Part shown: positions 1-7,968 of the stretch, piece by piece
How the letters are laid out: every line of letters starts with the position of its first letter
How positions within the stretch are numbered: the first letter of the stretch is position 1
DNA from: a virus
Direction: 5' to 3' (one strand)
IMG/VR virus record: IMGVR_UViG_3300037202_000211
Coordinates: 1 to 47,561 of that record
Length of the DNA: 47,561 bases
The notes under the pieces: generated by a model
The model's database searches: none
Told to the model about the DNA's origin: nothing
The model's input: the letters and a program-made list of their open reading frames with translations, nothing else
Made by a program: the position numbers and the translations under genes

Positions 1-549
1 ATGGACACGAGGTTAACGCCTCCGAGAAAGGAGAAGGATTTGAAGATTCAGATTCAAGCTCAGATTGAAGCGCTCCGGCGGATGACGGTGCGGGAGTTGC
101 ACGGGCGGTACCGCGAGGTCTTTGGCGAGGAATCGCATTCCAACCACAAGCAGTTTCTCTTCCGGCGCATCGCATGGCGGCTCCAGGCAGACGCCGAGGG
201 CGGCCTGTCGGAACGCGCCCGCCAGCGAGCGCTGGAGATAGCCAACGATGGCGACCTTCGGATTCGCGCCCCGAAAGGATTCGACTTCGATACAGCCGGC
301 AACCGGTGCGTGCAGGACAAGATCACGCCAGACGCGGACCCGCGGCGGCCGCTTCCCGGCACGGTGCTGGAGCGCGAGTACAAAGGCCAGCAGATCATCG
401 TAAAAGTCCGCGAGGACGGGTTCGACTACAACGGCCAGCGCTACAGGTCGCTCAGCGCGATTGCGAAGGAGATCACCGGGACTAAGTGGAATGGCTACCT
501 CTTCTTCCACTTGCCCGTGGGGAGCGCCAATGGCGATGAAAAACGGTAA
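1..549 (+). CDS. DUF2924 family protein, recombinase-associated
   Basis: The C-terminal half carries the DUF2924 signature: a 'LEREYKGQQIIVKV' stretch followed by 'GQRYRSLSAIAKEITGTKW'. The N-terminal half is basic and helical ('MTVRELHGRYREVFGEE', 'FRRIAWRLQ'). This family commonly sits directly before large serine recombinases in phages and islands, as here, where its 3' end overlaps the recombinase start. Its molecular role is not established; a DNA-binding accessory to integration or excision is an inference from position. The ATG at base 1 is the longest start. A TTG at 40, preceded by AAGGAGAAGG, gives a protein starting 'MKIQIQAQIEAL' and may be the real start. Confidence 0.85.
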   Translation: MDTRLTPPRKEKDLKIQIQAQIEALRRMTVRELHGRYREVFGEESHSNHKQFLFRRIAWRLQADAEGGLSERARQRALEIANDGDLRIRAPKGFDFDTAGNRCVQDKITPDADPRRPLPGTVLEREYKGQQIIVKVREDGFDYNGQRYRSLSAIAKEITGTKWNGYLFFHLPVGSANGDEKR

Positions 550-2119
550 CGGCAAGGCCAACGGCAACGGTGCGGACCTGGTTGCAAAGCCGATCCGTTG
601 CGCGATCTACACCCGGAAGTCCACCGACGAAGGCCTCCAGCAGGAGTTCAACTCGCTCGACGCGCAGCGCGAGGCGGGCGAGGCGTACATCCTAAGCCAA
701 CGCCACGAAGGCTGGCAGTTGGTGCCGGCCCACTACGACGACGGCGGCTACACCGGCGGCAACATGGATCGGCCCGCGCTGAAGAAACTCCTGGTCGATA
801 TCGAGGCCGCTAAGGTGGACTGCGTGGTTGTCTACAAGGTTGACCGGCTCAGCCGATCGCTCATGGACTTCGCGCGCATCATAGAGGTTTTCGACAAACG
901 CGGCGTGAGCTTCGTGTCGGTCACCCAGCAGTTCAACACCACCAATTCGCTCGGACGCTTGACGCTGAACATCCTCCTGTCCTTCGCGCAGTTCGAGCGG
1001 GAAATCATCTCCGAACGCACACGCGACAAGCAGTCGGCGGCGAGGAAAAAGGGCAAGTGGATCGGTGGCCACCCGATCCTCGGTTATGACATTGATCCGC
1101 GCGGCGGGCGCCTCGTCGTAAACGCGAAGGAGGCCGAGCGCGTCCGGGCGATCTTCGATCTCTACCTTGAGCACCAGGCCGCCATCGCGGTTGTCGAGGA
1201 ACTTCGGCAACGCGGCTGGTGTACCAAAAGCTGGCAGTCGGCCGAAGGCCGCGCGCACGGCGGCAAGCCCTTCACCAAGAATCGCCTGTACGGCCTGCTG
1301 ACCAACGTGATCTACACCGGGAAAGTCAATCACAAAGGTACGATCTACGCCGGAGAGCAGGATGGGATCGTCGATGTGAAAACGTGGGAGCGGGTTCAGA
1401 AGCTTCTCGGCCGCAACGGAGCCGCCCGCCGAGATCGCACCCGAAACAAGTACGGCGCGCTGCTCCACGGGCTGGTGTTCTGTGTCCCCTGCGGCGCGCC
1501 GATGATCCACACGTACACGATGCGCGGACCGAAGCGATACCGCTACTACGTTTGCCACAACGCCCAGCAGCGCGGTTGGAACACCTGCGAGACGAAGTCG
1601 GTTGGTGCACCGGCGATCGAGGCGGCGGTCATCGAGAGCATCCGCAGGTTGGGAAGCGATCCGGAACTTGCGCGCCGCACGGTCGAGCACGCCCGGAGCC
1701 AGGTCGCCGCGAGAATCGTGCAACTGCGGAAGGATGAAGCTGCCGGCCGTGACCAGCTTCGGCGGCTGAACATGGAGATGGCGTGTGCCGCGACAGTGAG
1801 TGGCGAAGAAGATGGTGCGGCGGCGCGATTCGACCGGCTGGTGGAAGTGCATAAGGAGGTCCAGGCCATTGAAGACCGTCTCACCACGATCCGGGTTGAA
1901 CTCGAGGCGCTGGCCGACGACCCACTGGACGCTGCGGATGTGCTTTCGGCGATCGAACGGTTCGAACCGGCGTGGAACTCGCTGCGGACGCACCAGCAGA
2001 CGCGGATGGTGAACCTGCTCGTGGAACGAGTCGGATACGACGGGCGCACCGGCAAGGTCACCGTCGCGTTCCGATCGCAGGGCATGCGGGAATTGTGCTC
2101 CGGAAGGAAGGTCGAATGA
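530..2119 (+). CDS. Large serine recombinase (phage integrase)
   Basis: This is a site-specific recombinase that would integrate or excise the element through a 5'-phosphoserine intermediate. The resolvase catalytic domain opens with 'CAIYTRKSTDEG', where the Ser is the expected nucleophile, followed by 'SLDAQREAGEAYI' and the Arg-containing 'DRLSRSLMDFARI'. A recombinase domain follows, then a zinc ribbon (Cys pair 'CVPCGAP', second half near 'CHNAQQRGWNTC') and a C-terminal coiled-coil region. At about 529 residues it is normal length for a large serine integrase. The reading frame stays open upstream to 461, but ATG 530 (or 536), with GGGGAG just upstream and a short overlap with DUF2924, is the best start. 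No att site was found. Confidence 0.95.
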   Translation: MAMKNGNGKANGNGADLVAKPIRCAIYTRKSTDEGLQQEFNSLDAQREAGEAYILSQRHEGWQLVPAHYDDGGYTGGNMDRPALKKLLVDIEAAKVDCVVVYKVDRLSRSLMDFARIIEVFDKRGVSFVSVTQQFNTTNSLGRLTLNILLSFAQFEREIISERTRDKQSAARKKGKWIGGHPILGYDIDPRGGRLVVNAKEAERVRAIFDLYLEHQAAIAVVEELRQRGWCTKSWQSAEGRAHGGKPFTKNRLYGLLTNVIYTGKVNHKGTIYAGEQDGIVDVKTWERVQKLLGRNGAARRDRTRNKYGALLHGLVFCVPCGAPMIHTYTMRGPKRYRYYVCHNAQQRGWNTCETKSVGAPAIEAAVIESIRRLGSDPELARRTVEHARSQVAARIVQLRKDEAAGRDQLRRLNMEMACAATVSGEEDGAAARFDRLVEVHKEVQAIEDRLTTIRVELEALADDPLDAADVLSAIERFEPAWNSLRTHQQTRMVNLLVERVGYDGRTGKVTVAFRSQGMRELCSGRKVE

Positions 2120-2535
2120 AACGAGGTAGGAAGACCAGCGTGCCGGCAATGGAAGTCGAGGTCATGCTGGATTTGCGCTGCCGAGCGGCGGGAAAGGCCA
2201 ATCCGGGCGTGGCCAAACCAGAAGCGGCCGCGCGGACGGCCAGGGTCACCCGCCTGATGGCCCTGGCGGTCAAGTACCAGGAAATGGTGGACAGGGGCGA
2301 GCTGAGGGACTACGCCGACATCGCCAGGCTGGGGTACGTGAGCCGGGCCCGGATCACCCAGATCATGAATCTGGCGAATCTGGCCCCGGATATTCAGGAG
2401 GAACTACTGTTTCCTGCCTGCTCCCTACCCACGGAACGTCGGCTCCGGCAGTTGACCAGGCTGATCGGCTGGGCTGAGCAGCGGCTCTCTTGGCGAGATC
2501 TTCTGGTCATTGGGAATCCCTGTATTTTCAATTAG
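2116..2535 (+). CDS. Small helix-turn-helix protein of the integration module
   Basis: A 139-residue basic protein whose ATG overlaps the recombinase stop (ATGA), so it is probably translationally coupled. The central part 'DYADIARLGYVSRARITQIM' reads as a helix-turn-helix of the ParB/KorB or sigma-region-4 type. The N-terminus is rich in Lys and Arg. Proteins like this often follow serine recombinases in DUF2924-recombinase modules. A recombination directionality factor or local regulator would fit, but this is inference from position. The open frame extends upstream to 1972, but that part lies inside the recombinase gene and is low-complexity shadow. Confidence 0.65.
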   Translation: MKRGRKTSVPAMEVEVMLDLRCRAAGKANPGVAKPEAAARTARVTRLMALAVKYQEMVDRGELRDYADIARLGYVSRARITQIMNLANLAPDIQEELLFPACSLPTERRLRQLTRLIGWAEQRLSWRDLLVIGNPCIFN

Positions 2536-2625
2536 ATCGATACGACTGGATTTTTACAGGAGAGCCTCCGGAGATTTGGCAAGCGCAAAATTCGCCACGT
2601 TTTGAGCGGGTTAGCTGTCATCCGA

Positions 2626-2654
2626 TTTTCGCCTATTCTTCGCTATAGTACAAT
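2626..2654 (+). promoter_or_regulatory. Candidate early promoter
   Basis: The 146-base gap after the integration module is AT-richer than its surroundings. It has TACAAT at 2649-2654 (overlapping TATAGT at 2644-2649), with a weak -35-like TTTTCG 17 bases upstream. It would drive the gene at 2682. This is only a match by eye. Confidence 0.3.
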
Positions 2655-2681
2655 CAAGAGTTCTAGTGGGGGGCGGTGCCT

Positions 2682-3482
2682 ATGGATCGAGGTGGGTTTC
2701 TCGGCTTCTTCAGCAGTCCTCGGGAGGCGGCAGAGGCTTGGATGCGGTCTCTGGCGAAAACGGCTTCGGTGCGCAAAGCACGAGCCAAGGCCGAGGTGGA
2801 ATTCAGGTCGCGTGAGGCGGCCGCCAACTGGCGCGACTGGAGAGGACGCCTGGGCGAAATGATCGAGTTCGATCCGTCCCGGTTCGAAAACCATATTCCC
2901 CCGCACTGGCAAGCGGGGCTTCGATACGCCGAGTTGATAATCCCGGCATATGGAACTGCAGCTTTGGAGGAGATTCCGAAGCCGAGCGAATTCGAGAAGT
3001 TCCTGCGTGAGTGCGCCTGGATTGTGGCGCAGCGGACGTATGAGGCGAAGCTCCAGCCGTATGACGCCTTGCCGCTTAGGAAGATAGACTTTGCGATCGC
3101 CAACTTCCACCAAGTGGTCCGCACCGCTGTCGCGGCCGAAAGCGGCCGCCTTGGACTCGAAGCATGGCAGCGTCACAACGCGAGGCTCGATCTGGAGATG
3201 GTATCTGCGCCGACCGCCGCTGGCGGCGCCATGGATGTCGATCCGGTTCCAGCGGAGACTCTGGCGCGCGACCGGGAGGCGCGCCTACAGGCCTTCCTTA
3301 CGGCCAACAGCACTACTATCGCCGCCGTGAGCGAGGCGGCCCTCGTGCACAAGCCCGACATGCAGCATTGGCGGCATGAAGAGTTGAGCGGGGACTCCGT
3401 CATGTCGCAGAGGATTGAGAGTGTCCTGGCCGGCAAGACTCCGCTGAAGGCTGGTGACGCCAAGCCGCTGGCTGCGGCATAG
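2682..3482 (+). CDS. Hypothetical protein, 266 residues
   Basis: I do not recognise a family. The N-terminus ('FLGFFSSPREAAEAWMRSL') and the next 40 residues are Ala/Arg/Glu-rich and helical. The middle is mixed alpha/beta, and the C-terminus (about 215-250, 'HKPDMQHWRHEEL') is a hydrophilic tail ending in Ala. There is no signal peptide, membrane segment or Cys cluster. ATG 2682 follows a run of six G about 8 bases upstream; GTG 2676 is in frame as an alternative. It stands alone between two non-coding gaps, so it is probably transcribed from its own promoter. Its reading frame and third-position G+C look properly coding. Confidence 0.7.
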   Translation: MDRGGFLGFFSSPREAAEAWMRSLAKTASVRKARAKAEVEFRSREAAANWRDWRGRLGEMIEFDPSRFENHIPPHWQAGLRYAELIIPAYGTAALEEIPKPSEFEKFLRECAWIVAQRTYEAKLQPYDALPLRKIDFAIANFHQVVRTAVAAESGRLGLEAWQRHNARLDLEMVSAPTAAGGAMDVDPVPAETLARDREARLQAFLTANSTTIAAVSEAALVHKPDMQHWRHEELSGDSVMSQRIESVLAGKTPLKAGDAKPLAAA

Positions 3483-3501
3483 GGTAGGACCGCCTCCTAC
3501 C
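3483..3501 (+). terminator. Hairpin after the 266-residue gene
   Basis: A perfect 7-bp inverted repeat, GGTAGGA and TCCTACC, with a 5-base loop (CCGCC), lies right after the stop codon. Another TTCCTACC follows at 3506-3513. There is no T-run, so it may be an operator rather than a terminator. The same octamer recurs elsewhere in the early region (see findings). Confidence 0.35.
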
Positions 3502-3577
3502 TAACTTCCTACCGTCTCCGGATCAACGGTGCGCTCCAGGCCCGCCCATGTAATAGTGGAGGGATCCTGGAGGCGCC

Positions 3578-3976
3578 ATGAGCGCTCACGAAGCAGTCCG
3601 CGCATTTGTTACTGACCCCGTGCTTCAGAAACGGCTCGCGAAGTACATGGTGTTGCAGTGCTTCCGCAATTCCCGGCTTGAGGATCTTCATGCGGGAATC
3701 TCGCCAGACTCCGCAGCCGGAGACTACTCCGACGTGCTGGTCACCAGCCCGTATGGCTCGATCTCCTGGCCCGAGGTGTCGCGCTTCAACGACGACGAAA
3801 TGAAGGACCTCATGATCGATGTCGTCAACCGGGCCTATCGCTTCATTCACACGCTCTTCGACGAGAACACTGGCGCTGGGCTCCTGCTCCAGCTTGCCGA
3901 ACGCGATCCTCTGCCACGATGGAACGAACCGGCGCTGACGGAAATCGAGGCGCCCACATCGCGCAAAAAGCCGTAG
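3578..3976 (+). CDS. Conserved hypothetical protein, 132 residues
   Basis: This is a soluble protein with a distinctive middle: 'LEDLHAGISPDSAAGDYSDV' followed by 'SPYGSISWPEVSRFNDDEMK'. I recall similar small proteins in integrative elements of other bacteria, with no assigned function. No membrane or signal segments are visible. It has a good ribosome site (GGAGG a few bases before ATG 3578). The last 15 residues are polar and probably disordered. Its place beside an excisionase-like gene fits an element-maintenance role, but that is inference. Confidence 0.75.
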   Translation: MSAHEAVRAFVTDPVLQKRLAKYMVLQCFRNSRLEDLHAGISPDSAAGDYSDVLVTSPYGSISWPEVSRFNDDEMKDLMIDVVNRAYRFIHTLFDENTGAGLLLQLAERDPLPRWNEPALTEIEAPTSRKKP

Positions 3977-4101
3977 ACCGCTATCTGTTGCGGTAGGTTT
4001 GCATACTTACCCCAAGGACCGATTTCGGCCAAATTTTCCTACCTTTCCTCACCCCTCTCCCACCTTGACCTCTTACCGCAGGCATCAGGCAATCTCGTCT
4101 C

Positions 4102-4353
4102 GTGGCTGCAATTCAACACAACACACAATGCATCGCAAGGGGTGGCCAGCCGGTTGAACCACTCCTCAGTGAGCGCGAACTGGCCGCCATCTGTGGCCTC
4201 AGCATGGCCGCGATCCGCCGTTGGCGTCTGCTCGGGAAGGGCCCGCGCTACATCAAAGTGGGATCGGCGGTCCGCTATCGCCAGGAAGATGTAAACAACT
4301 GGTTGGAGACGCGGCCGAGCGGCGGCGAACTGGCGCCGGGGGTGGGGCAATGA
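4102..4353 (+). CDS. Excisionase/MerR-like helix-turn-helix protein
   Basis: An 83-residue DNA-binding protein of the winged-HTH 'helix_turn_helix type 17' kind. It has 'LLSERELAAICGLSMAAIRRW' as the recognition helix pair, then 'GKGPRYIKVGSAVRYRQEDV' as the wing and final helix. Proteins of this type act as excisionases (directing a recombinase to excise) or small regulators. No in-frame ATG precedes the HTH, so GTG 4102 is the only reasonable start, although its ribosome site is poor. The 125-base gap before it holds a TTCCTACC copy at 4036-4043. Its stop overlaps the next start (ATGA). Confidence 0.75.
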   Translation: MAAIQHNTQCIARGGQPVEPLLSERELAAICGLSMAAIRRWRLLGKGPRYIKVGSAVRYRQEDVNNWLETRPSGGELAPGVGQ

Positions 4354-4700
4354 GCACTTCCAAACCTTGCTCATCCAGCGACCTGATGCCGTCCGAACAG
4401 CGCTTCCTCGGCGCCATGCGGGAAGTCGGGTTCGGGCGCTTCGAATACGTCCAGATCCGCAACGGCCAGATCATCCTCGATCCCTGGCCGGTTGCCGTTC
4501 GGGATGTGAAGTTCGGAGCCGAGACGGCCGCCGAGCGGGCGGCGAACTCCGAGTACCAACTGAAAAGTCAGGTAGCGGAGTTCCTCGAGTACACCCGCGA
4601 CGTCGACGACGGGGAAATCCGCACTCTTGAAATTCGGCACGGCCTGCCCTTCTCCATGGAGGTGGAGTTGGCGGGCCGGCAACGGGGAGGGCGACCGTGA
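4350..4700 (+). CDS. Conserved phage hypothetical protein, 116 residues
   Basis: The start ATG 4350 overlaps the previous stop, and the frame ends by overlapping the next gene's GTG, so the three are probably co-translated. The first half contains 'MREVGFGRFEYVQIRNGQII', a compact alpha/beta stretch that looks conserved and might bind nucleic acid. The rest is charged. No known domain was recognised. The reading frame is open upstream to 4221, but that lies inside the excisionase-like gene and has no coding character. Confidence 0.7.
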   Translation: MSTSKPCSSSDLMPSEQRFLGAMREVGFGRFEYVQIRNGQIILDPWPVAVRDVKFGAETAAERAANSEYQLKSQVAEFLEYTRDVDDGEIRTLEIRHGLPFSMEVELAGRQRGGRP

Positions 4701-5245
4701 CTAGCCCGAGCCTGGATCTCCACCTTCCCGCCACGCGCACCTTGGCTCGTTTCAAAGCGAAGGCTGTCATCGGCCAAGCCGGGCTGACTGCGGATGACCG
4801 GGAAGACGTCGAAGCCCAGCTTCTGGTGGCCCTCTGCTCTCGGGTCCGGGCCTTCGACGGTGATCGCTCCTCTCTCCGCACGTTCGCCTGCCGGGTGATG
4901 GATAAAGAGGTTGCCTCCATGCTGCGGTACCGCCTGGCGCAGCGCCGGCTGCAACTCGGCCGGCCCGAGCTTGTTGACGGCGGCGCGCCCGATCATGTCT
5001 ACGGTGCCTCGCCCTCCACGGCCCAACAGCAGGAGTTCTGGCTGGACGTGGGCAGGGTGGTGGAAACCCTCCCGGCGCCTTTACGGGAAACAGTGCTGGC
5101 CCTGCGCTGCGGTTCGCCCACCGAGGCCAGCGAAGCTCTCGGCACGGCGAGGTCGGTGGTGTACGAACGGATCGCTCAGATCCGCCATGCGTTCCTGGCG
5201 GCAGGCATCGGGCCGACCTATTTCACGGTGGGAGGCGGCCGATGA
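4697..5245 (+). CDS. Sigma-70-like RNA polymerase sigma factor or related HTH protein
   Basis: The 182-residue protein has the layout of a small sigma factor. A region-2-like block (about 20-85, 'DREDVEAQLLVALCSRVRAF' then 'RTFACRVMDKEVASMLRYRL') is followed by a linker and a region-4-like HTH (about 125-175, 'LPAPLRETVLALRCGSPTEA' then 'LGTARSVVYERIAQIRHAF'). It may direct transcription of phage genes, or be a sigma-fold regulator that does not act as a true sigma factor. GTG 4697 overlaps the preceding TGA and has GGGGAGGG upstream. Its stop overlaps the next ATG. Region 2 is short and divergent, which is the main doubt. Confidence 0.65.
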   Translation: MTSPSLDLHLPATRTLARFKAKAVIGQAGLTADDREDVEAQLLVALCSRVRAFDGDRSSLRTFACRVMDKEVASMLRYRLAQRRLQLGRPELVDGGAPDHVYGASPSTAQQQEFWLDVGRVVETLPAPLRETVLALRCGSPTEASEALGTARSVVYERIAQIRHAFLAAGIGPTYFTVGGGR

Positions 5246-6057
5246 AGCACGGCGAGATTATCGCGATCAAAGACCTCCGGCTGGATGGCGGCACTCAGCC
5301 GCGCGCCACCATCGATTTTGAAGCTGTTTTCGATTACATGGATGCGATGGCCGACGGGGCGAAATTCCCACCCGTGGTCGTCTTCTACGACGGAGCGAGT
5401 TATTGGCTGGCCGACGGCTTCCATCGGGTCAAAGCGGCGGAACAGGCCGGTGGCGACGAAATCGAGTGCGATCTGCACCAGGGGACCCAGCAGGACGCGC
5501 AGTGGTACAGCTTCAGCGCCAACAAGACCAACGGGCTCCGGCGAACCAACGACGACAAACACCGGGCCGTGATCGCGGCACTCGGACATCCCAACGGCGC
5601 GCCATTGAGCAATCGCCAAATCGCTACCCATGTCGGCGTCGATGAGGGTACGGTGCGAAACTGGCGGGAGAAATTGACTGCGGAAATTCCGCAGTCGCCG
5701 AAGCGCAAGGGCCGCGACGGCCGCACCATCAAAGTCACCAACATCGGCAAAACCGCCAGCCAGCCTTTTCCCGCGACTGCGCCGGAGGCTGTGCAGCCCG
5801 CGGAGCCAACAGACGCCACCTGCGCAACCGACCCATCGCCATCAACCGATGACGGCGGCGCGAACGCTGCCGAAGGCATGGCCAATTACTGGTGTCAGCG
5901 TGTGTGGAGCGCCGCCTCGGAAATTGCGGAATGCCCGGTGTCCGCGAAGGATCTTGCGGCGGCCATGCGCCGCAGCAACAGCAATCAACTTAGAAAACAA
6001 CTGGAGAAAACACGTGACGTCATTGCAGCAGTTCTCGCCGACGCAGGCCTCGATTGA
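5242..6057 (+). CDS. ParB/Spo0J-like DNA-binding protein
   Basis: The N-terminal ParB domain (about 1-95) has 'DGGTQPRATIDFEAVFDYMD', 'FPPVVVFYDG' and the GxHR-type motif 'LADGFHRVKAAEQAGG'. An HTH follows ('LSNRQIATHVGVDEGTVRNW') and then 'AEIPQSPKRKGRDGRTIK', matching the 'GEIPQ..KR.G.DGK' motif seen in many phage and plasmid ParB-like proteins. The C-terminal third is Pro/Ala-rich and then helical. Such proteins may bind DNA and hydrolyse CTP, or act as regulators; no ParA is nearby, so partition is not implied. ATGA overlap with the sigma-like gene. A 21-bp palindrome lies inside this gene at 5676-5696. Confidence 0.85.
   Translation: MKHGEIIAIKDLRLDGGTQPRATIDFEAVFDYMDAMADGAKFPPVVVFYDGASYWLADGFHRVKAAEQAGGDEIECDLHQGTQQDAQWYSFSANKTNGLRRTNDDKHRAVIAALGHPNGAPLSNRQIATHVGVDEGTVRNWREKLTAEIPQSPKRKGRDGRTIKVTNIGKTASQPFPATAPEAVQPAEPTDATCATDPSPSTDDGGANAAEGMANYWCQRVWSAASEIAECPVSAKDLAAAMRRSNSNQLRKQLEKTRDVIAAVLADAGLD
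5676..5696. repeat. 21-bp perfect palindrome, copy 1 (inside the ParB-like gene)
   Basis: Two 10-bp arms (GACTGCGGAA and its reverse complement) flank a central A. It lies in coding sequence, reading as TAEIPQS just after the HTH. The identical palindrome occurs at 16555-16575 with unrelated flanks. It is a candidate protein-binding site. Confidence 0.8.
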
Positions 6058-6928
6058 CCTGCAGACGCCCGCCGCGTTCGGCGGAGCCGCCATCGACAAT
6101 TTCGCTTCGCTTTTGAGGGCAACCAAACCGACCCGGCTCAGGATGCAGGTAACTCCGGCAATGGCGAAGCATTGGCTCGAAACCACCAACGTCAAGAACC
6201 GCCCGCTTTCGGAAACGCACTGGATGAAGATCTGGATCGATATTGTCGAGGGCCGGTGGAAGTACAACGGCGAGCCGATCAGCTTCGGAACCAACGGCGC
6301 CCTCCTGAATGGGCAGCATCGGTTGCAGGCATGCACAGAGAGCGAAATCCCGATCGATACCGACGTGATCTTCGGCCTGGACCCCGAGGCCATGAGCACG
6401 ATCGACATTGGCAAGGTCCGGACCGCCGCGAACATTGCCTACCTGGAGGGCGTGGAGAACGCCACTGCCGCATGCGCGGCCGCCCACCTCATCCTCCTGC
6501 ATGAAAACGGCGGCATCCACCAGCTCGGCAACAAAGACGTGGAGCCAAGCAAAACGAAGGTCAACGAGCGGGTTCGGACCGACCGCAGGATCTCGACGGT
6601 CGCCGGCCATGCCTCGGGAATGGGCCGCGGCCTGGCCTCTCCGCGCGTGATGACCTTCTGCTATTACCTCTTCAGCGCGCAGAAACCCGACTTGGCCGAA
6701 ACCTTCTTTAACCAACTGGAGAGCGGCGCCGGTCTTACTGAACGCAATCCCGTCTACCTCTTGCGGGAGCGGCTGCGCACCAACAGCGCAGGTAAGGCAA
6801 AACTGCCGCTGCTCGAAATCGTTGCGCTGTTCTTCAAGGCGTGGATTGCTTACCGGAGCTACAAGCCAGTGAAGTGTCTCCGCTGGAACAACAGCGGCGC
6901 CAATCCCGAGAGGTTTCCGGAGATCTAA
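6014..6928 (+). CDS. ParB-like phage protein (NGQHRL family)
   Basis: A 304-residue protein with the layout of a common phage family: 'VTPAMAKHWLETTNVKNRPL', then 'IVEGRWKYNGEPISF', then 'TNGALLNGQHRLQACTESEI' and 'STIDIGKVRTAANIAYLEG'. NGQHRL corresponds to the GxHR nucleotide-binding motif of ParB domains. The C-terminal half is helical. The frame is open from 5849, but GTG 6014, with CTGGAG 7-10 bases upstream and a short overlap with the previous gene, is the likely start. Its role is unknown; binding or modifying DNA is the usual guess. The next gene starts two bases after its stop. Confidence 0.75.
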   Translation: MTSLQQFSPTQASIDLQTPAAFGGAAIDNFASLLRATKPTRLRMQVTPAMAKHWLETTNVKNRPLSETHWMKIWIDIVEGRWKYNGEPISFGTNGALLNGQHRLQACTESEIPIDTDVIFGLDPEAMSTIDIGKVRTAANIAYLEGVENATAACAAAHLILLHENGGIHQLGNKDVEPSKTKVNERVRTDRRISTVAGHASGMGRGLASPRVMTFCYYLFSAQKPDLAETFFNQLESGAGLTERNPVYLLRERLRTNSAGKAKLPLLEIVALFFKAWIAYRSYKPVKCLRWNNSGANPERFPEI

Positions 6929-6929
6929 C

Positions 6930-7949
6930 ATGACCGCCGCACCCATGGTTTCGACCTACTCGATGTGGAGTCTGTTCCGGAACTGCCGTAAGGCGGTCGA
7001 CTGGCGCTACCTCCAACAACTCGTTCCGCTCGGCCGCGACCGGAATCTGCACTTCGGCTCGATCATCCACGAGTGCCTCCAGGCGTGGCACCAGCGGCGC
7101 GACCTGGCCGAAGTGCTCGCCCTGATCGACCGGCTTTGCCCCAACCGGCTCCAGGATGAGAACCAGCGCCGGGACTGGCATCTCGCCACCGCGATGATGA
7201 CGGCCTACGCCGCGCGATATGCGGCTGACGACCTTGAGGTCGTTGCGCTGGAGAAGAATTTCGAGGGGCCCATCGTCAATCCGGCGACCGGGGCCGCCTC
7301 GCGCAGCTTTGTTCTCGCCGGCAAGGTCGATGGCGTCGTCCGCATCGGCGGTGAGCACTTCATCCTCGAACACAAAACGGCAGCGCAGGTGGACGGGGAC
7401 TACCTGGAGAAACTCTGGACCGACTTCCAGATCACCATCTATGCCCACTACATCGAGCAGACCATGGGTATTCCCATCACCGGCATTCTGTACAACGTCC
7501 TGGTGAAGGCGAAGCTGCAGCAGGGCAAAGGCGAAACGGAAGAAGAGTACCAGGCCCGCCGTGCGGAGTTGCTGGCCAAATCCAAGACTGGCAAGACCAC
7601 GGCGAAGCGGAAGCTACCCGAGTCCGATGAGGAATATCAGGCACGTCTCGCCGAGAAGTACGCCGACGCCGCCATGTTTCACCGCGAGATGCTCTACCTC
7701 TCGCGGGACCGCTTCGCCATCCTGCGCAGCGAGCTCTGGGAACTGACTCAGGCGTTTCTCGATGCGCGCCGCCGCGGCGTTTTCTACCAGAACACCGCCT
7801 TCTGCTTCAACTACCAGCGGCCGTGCCCGTACTTCGCGCTCTGCCGCTCCAACGGCAATCCGAATCTGATTGAGAACTTCTACCAGCGCGCGGCGCCCAA
7901 CGAAGAGCTGCGCGTGCTGCCGAACGAAACCACCGAACCAGCTTTCTAA
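6930..7949 (+). CDS. PD-(D/E)XK nuclease, Cas4/RecB-like with Fe-S cysteines
   Basis: RecB-type nuclease motifs appear in order: 'HFGSIIHECL' (His47), 'LAGKVDGVV' (Asp134) and 'ILEHKTA' (Glu147, Lys149). Four Cys are placed as in Cas4/AddB iron-sulfur nucleases: Cys19 near the N-terminus and Cys292, Cys299 and Cys305 near the C-terminus. A charged insertion with two 'EEYQAR' copies lies at about 205-250. Such enzymes resect DNA ends to make single strands. Here it precedes a Sak4-like recombinase, a DUF669 protein and an ERCC4 nuclease, so it probably prepares ends for phage recombination or replication. No CRISPR genes are present, so it is not a Cas protein by context. ATG 6930. Confidence 0.88.
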   Translation: MTAAPMVSTYSMWSLFRNCRKAVDWRYLQQLVPLGRDRNLHFGSIIHECLQAWHQRRDLAEVLALIDRLCPNRLQDENQRRDWHLATAMMTAYAARYAADDLEVVALEKNFEGPIVNPATGAASRSFVLAGKVDGVVRIGGEHFILEHKTAAQVDGDYLEKLWTDFQITIYAHYIEQTMGIPITGILYNVLVKAKLQQGKGETEEEYQARRAELLAKSKTGKTTAKRKLPESDEEYQARLAEKYADAAMFHREMLYLSRDRFAILRSELWELTQAFLDARRRGVFYQNTAFCFNYQRPCPYFALCRSNGNPNLIENFYQRAAPNEELRVLPNETTEPAF

Positions 7950-7968
7950 AAAGGAGACCGACACAATC

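Noticed and set aside
692-2149. Long minus-strand reading frame of 485 residues opposite the recombinase
   Set aside because: It is antisense to a clear serine recombinase; the protein is Arg/His/Leu-rich shadow with no motif or ribosome site.
6930-7949. Cas4-like protein as evidence of a CRISPR system
   Set aside because: There are no other cas genes and no repeat array; the neighbours are phage recombination genes, so it is read as a phage nuclease.
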